From Galeopsis tetrahit (taxonomy: Eukaryota; Streptophyta; Magnoliopsida; Lamiales; Lamiaceae): a stretch of 64,000 nt of DNA. The notes below the pieces were generated by a model. That model searched no databases, was not told the origin of the DNA, and saw only the letters and a list, made by a program, of their open reading frames with translations. Below are positions 46,394-57,700 of the stretch, in pieces. The position numbers and the translations under genes are program-made. The DNA lies in contig OY776120.1 in the NCBI GenBank assembly GCA_963675135.1, forward strand, positions 59,578,063-59,642,062. The letters are read 5' to 3'. Numbering within the stretch: the stretch's first letter is position 1; every line of letters starts with the position of its first letter.

Positions 46394-48020
46394 ACACATG
46401 TAGCTTAATATGTATTTTCAAATCACATTGAAATAATCGTGATGAATAAAATATGATGGTTATCTTAATTTCTTCGTTTTGTGAACGTCTCTCATTTTTA
46501 TATGCTCTATTACATGTGCTTATTTAAAGAGAAATTTTATAGTATTATAATTTTAAACTAAATTTTAATTTTTTTTTCCTACTATATAGTATGTACTCCA
46601 GTACATTAATATAAATAGATGATCTTAAAGCTAATTTGTTTTTGCCAATTTCTTGTATTCACCCGCGGGTACGTACCCCCTTCTATTTTAAGTGATTTTT
46701 AAATTTTAATTCTAACTCGGTTATTCGACCTGCTTTCATTTGGGCCATTTGCAAGAAAGGTTTCTCTCACAAAAAAATTGCTCCCACTCGTGCGATTTCA
46801 ACGGCGATGCGATTTCAAGAGCTTTCTTCTATGGTGATGGCGGACGTCGCTGAGGCTTCCGACGACCGGCGCGATTTGGGCATTTTTTTGATTTAAAAGT
46901 CGAATTTTAGGGCTGCGATTTTAGGGCTTCGACGGGCGGCGGCGATTTCATCTTCTACGGCGGGCGGGAGGCAGCGACTTCATCTTCTACGACTGCGATT
47001 GACGGATTTCTAGGGTTAGGGCTGCGATTTCTAGGGCAGCGACGGCGATAAGCAACACAGGTTGAAAAGAGGTGGGAAATTTTTTGTCGACTGTCTACGT
47101 TTTCTCTAACTATAATCACTCAATCATTTGCTGGGCACCTTGGCCAACACTAGCTCGCCGACATCTCCATCGTCACCACCGTCATTATTGACATCACCTT
47201 CTGATTTTTGGTAACCCTCTTTAATTCAAACTTTACTGTATTCATCATCTAGATGCAAATTACACTACATTTCAGATAGTTCTATTGTTAGGTATTGCAA
47301 TGATCATACTGTTAAATATAACTATGTTTCTCATAACTACATTTTCTCTGCTAAATATGTTCTCGCCCCTTTCTTAGGGTTGTACTAGAGTATATGTGGT
47401 GTGTTTTGAAGACAACTGATTGCAGACTTGCTGTAGATTACTCTTTCTTGAGTGATACTTTATGTTCACAAGACTTGAGTTTGTCAATTTTGATCAATCT
47501 CCATGGAATATAGTTGTTAAAACACATAAAAGGCACAAGTAATTAGAAGTTTAATTGTTATGCATATTATTATAACATCAATGTTTGAAGCACCAACTCC
47601 TTGTGATTAGCTAGGAATGGCTAGTGTGCTCGAAATGTTGTGTGGACAAAAAAGAGTTTTAATATTCTGTGTAAACAAATAAATTTAATTAATGAAATTA
47701 ATTATTTATGACTAGTTGAATAACTTTTTCTTAAAAGATTGAATTCGATATACTAATCATGTATGGGAATTGAACGTATTTTTTATTTCTTAATATAGGT
47801 ATTCATTCCCATAAATTAGTGAACTGGTATTATCTATAAATAATAATAATATATTTAAATTTCAAGCTTAGATCATGATCTGATGATAAAATACAACTTG
47901 AATGGAAACACCATTATAAGCTAAGTCACCTCAATTTCAATTATGGTGAACCAATTATGGTGAACCAATGAGATAGATATATATTAATTTGTGTCATTTT
48001 TTTGTTTCTTTAGGTTTATC
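46394..48020. other. Left terminal region of the MULE-like unit, no supported exon
   Basis: Intergenic to about 46650. A GC-rich stretch at 46790-47060 (CGATTTCAACGGCGATGCG, GCGGACGTCGCTGAGG) then resembles, in mirror orientation, the stretch at 57070-57150. It looks like the untranslated leader of the Ulp1-like gene. A likely leader intron ends at 48013 (TTCTTTAG) just before the ATG. No coding exon is evident here. Confidence 0.45.
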
Positions 48021-48334
48021 ATGAAAAGAACTAATCAGATGGTACCTAAAGGTATGGATCTGAGAAAGAAGACGAATAATATCGCTCTTAGAACAAGATC
48101 AAAAGTTAATATGTCACCTACTGTGAATTATGTTGAAGGCAATTAAAAACAGAAGTCTTTTTTGGACTCTTTTGATCTTTCAAAAGAGACGCCTACAACT
48201 AAGGCTCCTGTTGCTGTCACTACTTCTATCGATAAGGAAAGACGAACTAAATATAGGAATGATTCTATCGATAAGGAGAAACTCAAGTCTAGTGCCAATG
48301 CTTCCACTGTTGTGAAGAAAAATGTGCTGCCGAT

Positions 48335-48465
48335 GCTACTGCCAAAGCTTCTACTTCTACCAATGCTGCTGCCGCTACTGCCAAAACTTCTACTTCTACC
48401 AATGTTGCTGCCGCTACTGCCAAAGCTTCTACTTCTACTAATGCTACTGCTACAAAGAAAATTGG
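48335..48465 (+). repeat. Short tandem Ala/Thr/Lys coding repeat
   Basis: Words of the type GCTACTGCCAAARCTTCTAC followed by TTCTACCAATGYTGCTGCC recur about three times within exon 1 of the Ulp1-like gene, encoding Ala/Thr/Lys/Ser repeats in the gene frame. Confidence 0.8.
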
Positions 48466-48554
48466 CAAGATTCGTAAGGTTATATCTGAGAGGTAATTAT
48501 TTTACAATCTAAAAGATTCATAAGTTATTTGGATGATTTCATCATTGGATTATA

Positions 48555-48835
48555 TTTGCATGTGGTATTACTGAATGTTTCTTATGGTATTACTTGATTG
48601 TTCTAGTTATTTCATAGATTGTGGTGTTATTGTTTTGTTCTTTGTGGTATTACTGATTGTTTATTGTGGTATTACTTATTGTTCTTTGTGGTATTACTGA
48701 TTGTTTATTGTTGTATTACTGATTGTTCTTTGTGGTATTACTTTTTGTTGTATTTTATAGATTGTTATGTTTGATAGATTGTTGTTTATGGTATTACTGA
48801 TTGTTGCATGTTGTATTACTGATTATTTTATTTTT
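48555..48835 (+). repeat. GGTATTACTGATTGTT array in intron 1 of the Ulp1-like gene
   Basis: About ten imperfect copies of a unit of the type TGGTATTACTGATTGTT with variable TTTATTG or TTCTTTG spacers. The same unit occurs in other introns of this gene (51175-51365 and 51605-51640) in the same orientation. Confidence 0.9.
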
Positions 48836-49215
48836 GTATATGCAGTGAAATTATTACTCACTATAGACTATAGGGTCTATATAACCTACTACATGAGGTG
48901 ACATATGCTAAAAAAAGGACATCAATAGCATTGAATTCGGTGGAATGCTAGAGTTGAACTTCACTAAATGCCATAACGGAAACATGTTGAATTGGCTAGT
49001 TAAGAACTTTGACGATAGTAGTCGAATGTTGTCAATTGATAGCTATCGTCAATTTTCTATAACTGTTGATGATGTATACAATGTCTTTATACTTCCGAGG
49101 AATGAGGGGTTTGATGTCCCTAGCTATTCGGTGAATAAGGATAAGTCGAGTTTCTATATAAGCTTTTGTACGGCGTTTAAATTCAAAGATCACCCCTTCC
49201 CCCCTCCCCCACGGT

Positions 49216-49424
49216 TAGACCTGTCAAGACGGGCCGGCGGGGCGGGCCAAAACCGCAAAAGCCCGCCATTTGGCGGGGCGGGCCAACCCGTTTACTAGGC
49301 GGGCTGCTAAAACCTCAACCCAACCCAAAAATAGGCGGGCCGCGGGTTTAGGCGGGCCGCGGATTTAGGCGGGCCAACTTTTTTTTTTTTATATAAAAAT
49401 ATTTATTAAATTCATAAAAAAAAC

Positions 49425-49461
<37 letters not shown>

Positions 49462-49975
49462 ACATAATAGAAATAAACATCACGAATTAGAAATATTGTC
49501 ATTATTAATCGTATATAATATATTATAAACTACAATAATAATATAAATATATATTAAAATAATATACATATATAATATATACGGTATAAAATATGGTATT
49601 ATGAGTACAGAAATGAAGAAAGAAGGAAAAAAAATGCGGTTGCTTTATAATTTGTCATGCGCTAGAGTTTTTGCTTTTAATTAGATTTACTATATATTAA
49701 TTTAAAGTCAATGTTGGATAGCTCAAGTGGTTATAGCACAATTTCTTAAGGTCTTGGGTTCAAGTCATGGAAATAATAAAAAAAAATAACATTATATAAT
49801 TATTTTTTTAAATAAAAAAATGGCGGGCCAGTCCGCCAAAGCCTGCACCAACCCGCCAAAGACCGCAACCCAAACGGGCCGGCCCGCCTCCTGTCGGTCT
49901 TGAAAAATTCTAACCCAACCCACTATTTTTAGTGGCGGGTTGGCCTAACGGGCCCAACCCGTTTTGACGGCTCTA
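49216..49975. mobile_element. Non-autonomous hAT element inside exon 2 of the Ulp1-like gene
   Basis: Same family as 16305-17038: left end TAGACCTGTCAAGACGGG and right end CGTTTTGACGGCTCTA, with GGCGGGCC-rich subterminal parts, an AT-rich core with (TA)n at about 49430-49459, and the SINE-like segment at 49705-49770. The flanking 8-mers, CCCACGGT and TCCCCCGT, match at only five of eight positions, so the target duplication has decayed or been altered. It splits the coding exon. Confidence 0.85.
49705..49770 (+). mobile_element. SINE-like segment inside the hAT element
   Basis: GTTGGATAGCTCAAGTGG and GGGTTCAAGTCATGG are the tRNA-like A- and B-box regions of the SINE family seen at 2594 and 16825, at the equivalent position within this hAT copy. 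Confidence 0.72.
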
Positions 49976-51159
49976 TCCCCCGTGCAGAAATTAGTTGCTT
50001 TGATGACTAATGAGTTGAAAGAAGGCGGGGATGATTTTAAGAGAGTTTTTGTTCTCTATTGTTTGGCTTCGTTTCTGTGCCCTTCTTCTAATAGGTCTGT
50101 GGGAATGACCTTCTTCAAGGTTGTTGCTGTTGTGGAGAACATTTCGACATATGATTGGTGTTCATTTGTTCTTGAAAAGTTGTGCGAAGCTGTCCAATTA
50201 TTTCAAACCGAAGGTGGGAAGAACGTAAGCGGGTGCGTGGTCTTGCTACAACTCATCTATTTTCATAGATTAAAATGGAGATGTGTTAGTGAACCGTGCT
50301 CCATTCCTTTGATAAAACATTGGAATGATGAACGGTTGAAAACTTGATCTTTTCAAGAGGCTACTGCTGCTCGTTATGGTTCCGGGGATTTGATAAGTGA
50401 CATTTATCCACTGACCTTGAACGGAGCTTACAAAAAACCCAATTGTGAAAGAAATTTTAATAAATCAAGCGATGATGAACGGACACAACTATACAAAATT
50501 GTATTACTTCATTTTATTTATGTTTATCTTCTTATAACGTATTTGTTGTTTGGCATTTTTTGTAGGATGTGAAGGATATATTGATGTCTTTCCAGAAAGA
50601 TGCAAAGGATTTCTCAAATAAGTACATTACCAAGCTAATGGACTTATGCAACGAAGGCCAATCAAATGCTGCTACTCAAGATCCTGATTCTACTCCTGAA
50701 CACGATTTGTCCGATACTCAGAAGTTTTTCATTCATGAAAAACTTCATAAGTATGTCGATGGGCTGATAAATCATGTTATGATGATGAGAAAGATGGTTG
50801 TTGAGATGCCAAATTGGGATTTGCTAACTCCTGAGCCTGTCATCTACCAAACCAACCTCAGTGGGGATGAAGATGACTATGAAGTCAACTTAGGTGCAGA
50901 TTATGATCCATCTGTTGAAGAGCTTTCAAATGCTGTGAATTTTGTTGGTCGAAAGGAAAAAAATGATGGCAAGGATCTTGGGAATAGATTTTGGGGAATC
51001 ACCGAGGACATTGGATGTATTTCTAAGCTGGTGACAACTAATAAAAAGATCTACGATGCTTTGCCACAAACCCATCTAGAGGCTGCTGACTTTTGTTTCT
51101 ACGATGGTCCAGAAATTCAAAATGTTTAAGTAATTTAAATTTATGTTTTTGTTGTATTA

Positions 51160-51400
51160 GTAATGGGTACTTCTGGTATTACTGTTTGTTGATTCTGGTA
51201 TTACGGATTGTTGTTATTTTTTTGATAGATTGTTGTGGTATTACTGATCTACATGTGGTATTAGTAATTGTTGCTTGTAGTATTACTGTTTGTTGATTTT
51301 GGTATTACCTATTGTTGTTATTATTTTGATAGAGTGTTGTGGTATATTGTTACTTAAGGTATTTATTTGATTATTGTTATTACTGATTTTGCTATTTTAT
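51160..51400 (+). repeat. Second GGTATTACTG array (Ulp1-like gene intron 3)
   Basis: Six or more units such as CTGGTATTACTGTTTGTTG, GTGGTATTACTGATC and TTGGTATTACCTATTG lie between the exons ending near 51122 and starting at 51411, in gene-sense orientation. Confidence 0.88.
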
Positions 51401-52332
51401 TTTCTGTTAGGGGCAATTTTTATGAGCATGGAGCATTCTTGTTTCTTAACAAGAGTGACATAATGAGTTTGATGCCAAACACAGAAGTTTACCTTCCGGT
51501 TGTCACAACTTGGTCCTTGGAGGTCAACAATGAAGTATTTGAAGACAACTCTCGCAGTCAGTTCATTTTCAATTTTGAACACAGTGTATGTATTTTCACT
51601 TTGCTTGTGGTATTATTGGCCATTCTTTCTGGTATTAACCTTTTTTTTTTATTGTAAATAGAATTGCTTGAAATCGATGGTTGTGTCTGGAGCTGATCTT
51701 GCTGACTATATTGATCAGTTCTTTTGTGGATGGAATCAGTGGCTCACCGTTTGCAAGAGGGATACCTTGTTAGGAGTTGACATGGTTAGACATTTTAATG
51801 AACATTATTTTTTTCCAGTTCATATATGTATTAACTATACGTATTGGTTTATTATTTGCAGATTTTTATTCCTTTTTGTTTGGGTGATCATTACGCTGCC
51901 GTTGTCATTAACTTTTCTGACTCCAAGATACAATACTTGGATAATTTGAAGCATTATGCTGGTGAGTAAAAAAGGTTCATAGATTCTGCTAATATAGTAG
52001 TATGTTCTTTATGCAATGTTCATTTCATATGATTTTTTTTTTTAAATAAATTGTTAGCTAGAATGTGTCATATTTTTCTAACTTGCTTTCTTGTTTAGCG
52101 CCAAGCGATGATAAAGTTTCTCGAGTCTAAGGATCATCCAAAGGCCAAGGATGTTATGACTTATGAATTCGAAATCGTTAAATTGAAATGGCAGACAAAT
52201 AAGCCCGATAAGGACTATGATGTGTATATGATGCTGAATTTTAAGCATTTCAATGGAAAACCTTACACATCACCAGATATGACAAATGTATTCTTTTTTT
52301 GTTGATTTCAAATAATAATCAATTTTTAATTA

Positions 52333-52628
52333 CTCCATCCGTCCCGTGATTACTTGCACACTTTCCTTATTTGGACGTCCCAAGATTACATGCACACTCT
52401 TAATATGGAAATACCCCACAAAATTAATACCCTCCCAACATCATTTTATTTTCAAAATTGCCACCCTCTTTTTACATATATTTTACTTTACACCTCATCA
52501 TATCTACTTTACACATCACCAAATTACCTAAAATACCCCTCATTTATCTTACATCACCAACTACTAAATCCACTTTTCTTAAAAATTGTGCCGGTTAAAC
52601 CATGAAAGTAATTTCGGGACGGAGGGAG
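52333..52628. mobile_element. Stowaway-type MITE
   Basis: The ends are CTCCATCCGTCCC and GGGACGGAGGGAG with TA on both sides (52331-52332 and 52629-52630). It has the same internal style as 4879-5161 (ACTTGCACACTTTCC). It lies in the last intron of the Ulp1-like gene. Confidence 0.92.
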
Positions 52629-52919
52629 TATTATTTTAATGTGGATTATATTTTTGTAGGCTGATATTCGAAAGGTTTTGAGGCTTGAAATATGTGTTGT
52701 TCTAATTCTTTCGAATATGAATGAACGAAGGGGCCATATAATTCAAGAGATTTACAAATTTTATATGAGGAAGTCGTCCATAGTTCAAAGAATTGCTGAA
52801 GAGAAGAAACAAAATGCTTTGAAAACTCAAGAGAAGAAGAATGAAAGATGTAGTTGAGAATTTGAAGAAAATGGGTGGTGATTTGGGAAGAAGTAAAAGG
52901 AAACATTGATCATGTTATT

Positions 52920-53655
52920 TGGTTGTAAAGAATTGATGTTTTTTTTAAAACATTGCTTTTGTTTAGGGATTAATGCTACCAAAATCGATATCAAGTAACG
53001 TCATATGCCTAATGCAGTTTTTAATGTCAAATTATGGTGTTAATTATAATATTTAATATTTGTGTTAATAAAGAAACAAGTAATACAAATATCAATATTC
53101 AGTAATACCACACAATATATTCACTAATACCGCGTGTAATAACTAGTAATATCAGGTGTATAATATGATTTTAAAACTTTAAATTACAGTGTTAAATGTT
53201 TTCGCTACCAAAATCAATATCCACTAACATCATATGTCTAATGCACTTTTTAATGTCAAATTATGGTTTTAATTACAGTATTTAATATTTGTGTTAATAA
53301 AGAAACAAGTAATACAAATATCAATATTAAGTAATACTACACATTGTATTCACTAATACCACATGTAATAACCAGTAATACCAGGTGTCTATATGATGTT
53401 TAAAACTTTAAATTACGGTATTTAATGTTTTCACTACCAAATCAATATCCAGTAAAATCAAAATTACGGTGTGAATAAATAAACAAGTAATTCAAATATC
53501 GATTTCCAATAATACCACAAAGTGTATTCAATAATATCACGAGTAATAACCAGTAATACCAGATATCTGATATGATGTTTTCTTGTTTTTGCTACAAAAA
53601 AAACAATATCCAATAATACCATATTCAATACGCAAAACAATCATCAACTAAATTA
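52920..53655 (-). repeat. CAGTAATACC-rich spacer between the converging genes
   Basis: The same repeat in the opposite orientation (AGTAATACCACA, AGTAATACCAGGTG, CACTAATACC). It comes as two to three larger direct units of about 280 bp (near 52975-53200, 53215-53420 and 53430-53600) sharing TTTAATRTCAAATTATGG, then GTGTTAATAAAGAAACAAG, then TTAAAACTTTAAATTACRGT. Confidence 0.85.
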
Positions 53656-54902
53656 ACTAGGGATTCGGTGTTTTAGAACCAAACTCGTTCATTTGTGATG
53701 ATTTTGATGTATTTGTCTTTTTTTTTTTTTTTTTTTTTTGTGGAGGCTACTCTTGATCATTTTACTTCTTCCTTTTGTTACTGAGCGCATTGGATCCAAA
53801 ACCTTGTTGAATGATTTTGGATGAGGCACTTTCTGTTCCATTGTATCCACTACAGTAATAGCTTTCAAATCTCTTTCATTTCCTTTTTCAATAATCTTCC
53901 TCTTAGTCTCATTTCATTCACTCATCAATACAAGGTTATGACGTATTCTATTCATAGCATGTCTCCACGTGATCTCATTATTGATGTTTTCTACATTTTC
54001 ACAAGTAGTTTTTGTTATCATTACAAATGTTATTAATATGAATAATGAAAGAAAAATTGCATAAAGAAACATACCAATTTTTTTTTTTTACTATAGTCAA
54101 TGTGTATCTTGTCCCACACATGTTCCTTTGCAATTTTGCACTATCTTTTCAAAATATAATTATCAGGTATCTTCTTTATGTTGTGTATGTGCAGGATCCT
54201 CAAGCAGTGGTAACATAACATTGCGAATTTCTCAAATTTCATGCAACTGCAACTTATTTGATTCGTGGCAATGTCATATACTACTCGTCTGAGACGTCCA
54301 AGACCATCATAAGTAATCGTATAAACCAGTTGGCTATCTCGAACTTCACCAACAATAGAGGTAGCTGATACACACTTGAAGAACTCATTTTCAAAGTGTT
54401 CAAACATTGTGAGTGTGTATACTTCTGCAGCGTGCTTAAGCAATCCTCTCATTTCAAAGCGAGAATTGAGTTGCATCCTTGAACAATTGAACTCATCAAT
54501 CCGTTCTACTGTCCTCCAATGGTCAATGGCTTCCTTGAAAATACCATAAAATTCAGTCAAATTTGTTTGTTTGTTTGCTTTGAATTTAATTACATGGTTT
54601 GTACTCTCACTCCTTTGAGATGACCTTATCCCAGCATAAAATATCTTTTTGCTCAATGTTGTATACCATTTTCCCCTTATATTGTACAATCTTTTAAGCC
54701 AGTCGTTGTTTTCAAGTCCGTATGTGAATATCAAATTTCTCCAACAACTTTCAAACTCTTGGTCATCAGCACATCCCATTAGACATTTGTTGAATGCATC
54801 TTTAAATGGACCTTCTTTATTCAGTTCTCCAAGGTTTTTAACTGCATTTTGTTGAATATGCCATAGACACAATCTATGCCTTGTTGTAGGGAATATCTGT
54901 AT

Positions 54903-55000
54903 TTTTTATAAGGTAATTCAGTAATACCATTAGTAATATACAATAATACCACAAAGAACAATCAATAATACCACATGTGTAATTACATCATATAATGTTT
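54903..55000 (-). repeat. GGTATTACTG motifs in a transposase intron
   Basis: On the minus strand the intron between 55007 and 54896 carries GTGGTATTATTGATTGTTC, GTGGTATTATTG and ATGGTATTACTGAATT, in the sense direction of the transposase gene. Others lie near 56480-56570 and 56735-56800. Confidence 0.85.
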
Positions 55001-55259
55001 TAATACATTTTCTATTGCCTTTGATATTGCTAAGTCCTGGTCCGTGAATATAATTGTAGGAGTTTTCCTAACATTCCTTTTTTGAAAGTTTGAAAAAGTC
55101 ATTCGAATGTCTCGATTTTCTCATCAGATATGAATGTACAACCAAACATCGCGTTTTTCCAATGGTTATTTACCCCTACAAAGGGAGCACATATCAAATC
55201 GTACTTGTTTGTTTTATAAGTCATGTCAAACACGACAACATCTCCATAGACCTCATAAT

Positions 55260-55800
55260 TAGGGATGGCAAAATGACCTGCCCCGAAGTCGCCCCGCCCT
55301 GCCCCGAGAGATTTTGACCTGCCCTGCCCCATTCTGAGAATGGGGCAAGTCAGCCCCGCCCCGCCCGCAGAGCAGGGCAGGCATGGGTTTACATATTTAT
55401 TGCTCTGCCCTGCCCCGCCCTGCCCTATACCGAATTTAAATATATATATATATATAAATATATAATAATTTAATTAAGTAAACTAACTCTAATTTATACC
55501 AATATTTATTTTAGTTTAGTTTAATGATGAATTTTAATGTTTAGTTTATATCATTTTAAATAATTTATATACATATAAAATGAGACTTGGGGCAGGGCGG
55601 AGCGGGGCGAGACTCAAAAATGCTGTCCCATATCAAGCGTGGGGCAGGGCGGGGCAGGGCAAGTACCCGCGCGGGGCAGGACAGGGCATAAAATGCTGCC
55701 CCGTAGCAGATCATGGGGCAGGGCAGGGCGGATGCGTATATGTGTGGGGCAGGTTTGGATATTGAGATACCCGCCCTGCTCTGCCCCATTGCCATCCCTA
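55260..55800. mobile_element. Non-autonomous hAT element (541 bp) with GGGGCAGGGC subterminal repeats
   Basis: Perfect 12-bp inverted ends TAGGGATGGCAA and TTGCCATCCCTA, flanked by a perfect 8-bp duplication CTCATAAT at 55252-55259 and 55801-55808. GC-rich arrays (CTGCCCCGCCCTGCCCC; GGGGCAGGGCGGGGCAGGGC) surround an AT core with (TA)n at 55440-55458. It sits inside the transposase coding exon, directly before the YGDVVVFD block. The open frames across it are GC artefacts. Confidence 0.95.
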
Positions 55801-56932
55801 CTCATAATCTTCCTTCATTAATGAGTCCCTCCAAAAAATGCTGGCTAATCACCCCTCCTTATTTAGTCTTACTTTGTAAAAGAAGTCATCCTCTTCATTT
55901 TCTTGCTTATCCATCAATTCAATTAATGCATTTGCATCACCTATTTCGACCAATTTCATTTTCCAACGATTTACAAAGTTGTAATGATCCTTGATAGTGT
56001 GTCCAACACTTCCTTCTCCCCCAACATTTTGTGCAATGTAATGATAGGAATTTATTGGTCTCATCCCTGAAGACAACATATCTTCTATTACCTTTCCTGT
56101 GTCGTCGTAATTTTTCTTTCTGAATGATGTAGATGGCTCCATTCACTTCCAGTAAGCGGATGATTGTGTTGTAAATCTTGTTTCACAACTTCAATTCTTT
56201 CATTTTTATTTTTTCTGACCAACATTGATGCTTTGCAACCCGTTCTTGTAATTCCAACATCCTTCGTCTTCACAGATGTACCGGTTCCAAGACTTCTTTC
56301 ATTTTTTCGTCTCACTCCTTGACAAGAACACACAAACAATTTGGACAACACAACCTTATTATCGCTTTCAGAATATTTTGTTGTTGATTTACGTATGCTA
56401 AACCCCAATGAACAAGCATCGTATGGTAACAATACAAATAATACATTTCCTCCACTGTTTCTTTCTCCACACCAAGTAGAGTACCACTAATACCATTAGC
56501 ATCATCATCGTTTTCTGATTTATATGTAAAAAAAAATATCAATACAAGAATAATACGTTATTCTATTATAAGTATGATTTACATTTTAGAGTTTTTGTAC
56601 CTGTGTTTGATATCACAACATTCTCTTTCACGTTCTGTTCTTGTATCTCACTGCATTGTTCATTACAATCATATACTTCTTCATCTTGAAGAGAAACATC
56701 TTGAATTTCATATATTTTCCCACCTATAAATGAAACTGAATTCAGTAATACCACAAACAATATCCAGTAATACTAGAGCTTATATCTAGTAATACTACAT
56801 GTCTAATAATACAAAAAACATAACAATTTTAGTAACTCCAATTAAACACTGTCAAATTGTGAAAAAATCACCTTCTTCTTCATTGTGAGTATTTTTCCTA
56901 TTGAAATTATCACAAATTTCATTGTTATGCAT

Positions 56933-57700
56933 ATTTCAATGATATTTCCCTAACACCAATAGAATAATTTCATAAAAATTAGAGCAAGAAGAGGAAACTA
57001 ATGGAAATTAGGGATTAAAACACAGATTGTATATATTTGTTCTTAACTGTGTATTGCGAAATTAGGGATTTAAACACACAACCGCCGACGCAATAGCAGG
57101 ATCGACGTCGGCGATGGGCGACAGAAAGCAGCGGCGATGGTGCGACTTCACACTCTGTTTGTTTTTTTTTTTAATTTAATTTTTTATTATTTAGGCCTTT
57201 GACCCGGTTCTGACCCACCCTTGACCCATATTTCAATTTTGTGATGTAGGCACGGTACAGTCGAGTGTACCTAAGTGTGACCCTTTGTGTTTTGACTATA
57301 CCAAAAGACTTCATACCTCTATCCAAAAAAAATACTGCATAAATTACTTGTACATTTTAACTTATTTTAACTTATATAAGTGGTTTATGGCTTTATGCAT
57401 GCAATAGGGTACATAAGAAATTCATCATTAAGTTTCATATCATTACTCAAATATATTCATGTACAAGTAAAATAATAATTTAATTACACCACATTATTCT
57501 TAAACAATTTAATCTAGAATTTTAAATGATTGTAGATAAATCATTAATTTTAAATATTACTATAAAATACAAAATAGTCATTCGAGCATCTCCCTTTCAA
57601 CCCGTGTGTCATGTGACTTGTCAACTTGACAGTTGACACCAGTCCTAATCGAACAACGTTGTTTTTTAAGTTGTGGATTGTCATTTCTTGTGCAACACGA
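56933..57700. other. Right terminal region of the MULE-like unit and flank
   Basis: No exon is supported. 57070-57150 is GC-rich (CGCCGACGCAATAGCAGG, GGCGATGGTGCGACTTC), like the opposite edge of the unit, and probably the transposase leader and promoter. Beyond about 57280 the sequence is ordinary AT-rich DNA. Confidence 0.45.

Larger units (their letters stand above)
48021..52858 (+). pseudogene. Ulp1/C48 cysteine protease-like gene of MULE type, inactivated
   Basis: Probable exons: 48021-48492, 48846-50500 (split by a hAT element at 49216-49975), 50566-about 51122, 51411-51585, 51662-51784, 51862-51961, 52099-52290 and 52662-52858. The N-terminus is basic; the middle resembles the plant Ulp1-associated domain (MLNWLVKNFDDSSRML, VYNVFILPRNEGFDV, FVLYCLASFLCPSS). 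The protease part has MVVSGADLADYID, FCLGDHYAAVVINF with the catalytic His, YLDNL with the Asp, and LKWQTNKPDKDYDVYMM, where DCGVY is expected, so the catalytic Cys is Tyr. There is a TAA at 48144-48146, stops after 48880, a TGA at 50345-50347, and a phase conflict between the exons at 51862 and 52099. Family members cleave SUMO or related proteins; this one cannot. Confidence 0.75.
53660..56932 (-). pseudogene. FAR1/FHY3-type MULE transposase gene, broken
   Basis: Exons on the minus strand: 56872-56932, 56601-56723, 56514-55007 (interrupted by a hAT element at 55260-55800), 54896-about 54092, and a last exon within about 53960-53660. Domains in order: FAR1 DNA-binding domain (YDACSLGFSIRKST, RTGCKASMLVRKN, DLQHNHPL), MULE transposase core (YGDVVVFDMTYKTNKYDL with the DDE-type Asp, FTDQDLAISKAIEN in a shifted frame, LCLWHIQQNAV), SWIM zinc finger (CSCMKFEKFAMLCYHCLRIL, a CxCxnCxH) and a short basic tail (SVTKGRSKM). 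Frameshifts occur near 56430, 56150, 55850 and 55065, and stops near 55085 and 54138. It faces the Ulp1-like gene and shares its intronic motif. Domesticated FRS genes have the same domains, but decay and context favour a transposase. Confidence 0.85.
46650..57260. mobile_element. Composite MULE-like unit carrying a Ulp1-like gene and a FAR1-type transposase, convergent
   Basis: Two broken genes point at each other: a Ulp1/C48-like gene (plus, 48021-52858) and a FAR1-type MULE transposase gene (minus, 53660-56932). Each begins next to a GC-rich leader-like stretch near the outer edges (46.8-47.06 and 57.07-57.15 kb), and both contain the same intronic motif. MULEs carrying Ulp1-like genes are known in plants. 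Terminal repeats could not be fixed: ACCCGCGGGTACGTACCCC near 46668 and GGTACACTCGACTGTACC (minus strand, near 57265) are only weakly alike, and no 9-bp duplication was identified. The extent is therefore inferred. Confidence 0.5.

Noticed and set aside
55565..55821. GC-rich frames in several phases
   Set aside because: They lie inside the hAT element and reflect GGGGCAGGGC repeats read in all frames.
54141..56932. A functional, domesticated FHY3/FAR1-related transcription factor gene
   Set aside because: The domains fit, but several frameshifts, nonsense codons and a hAT insertion within the exon argue for a decayed transposase.
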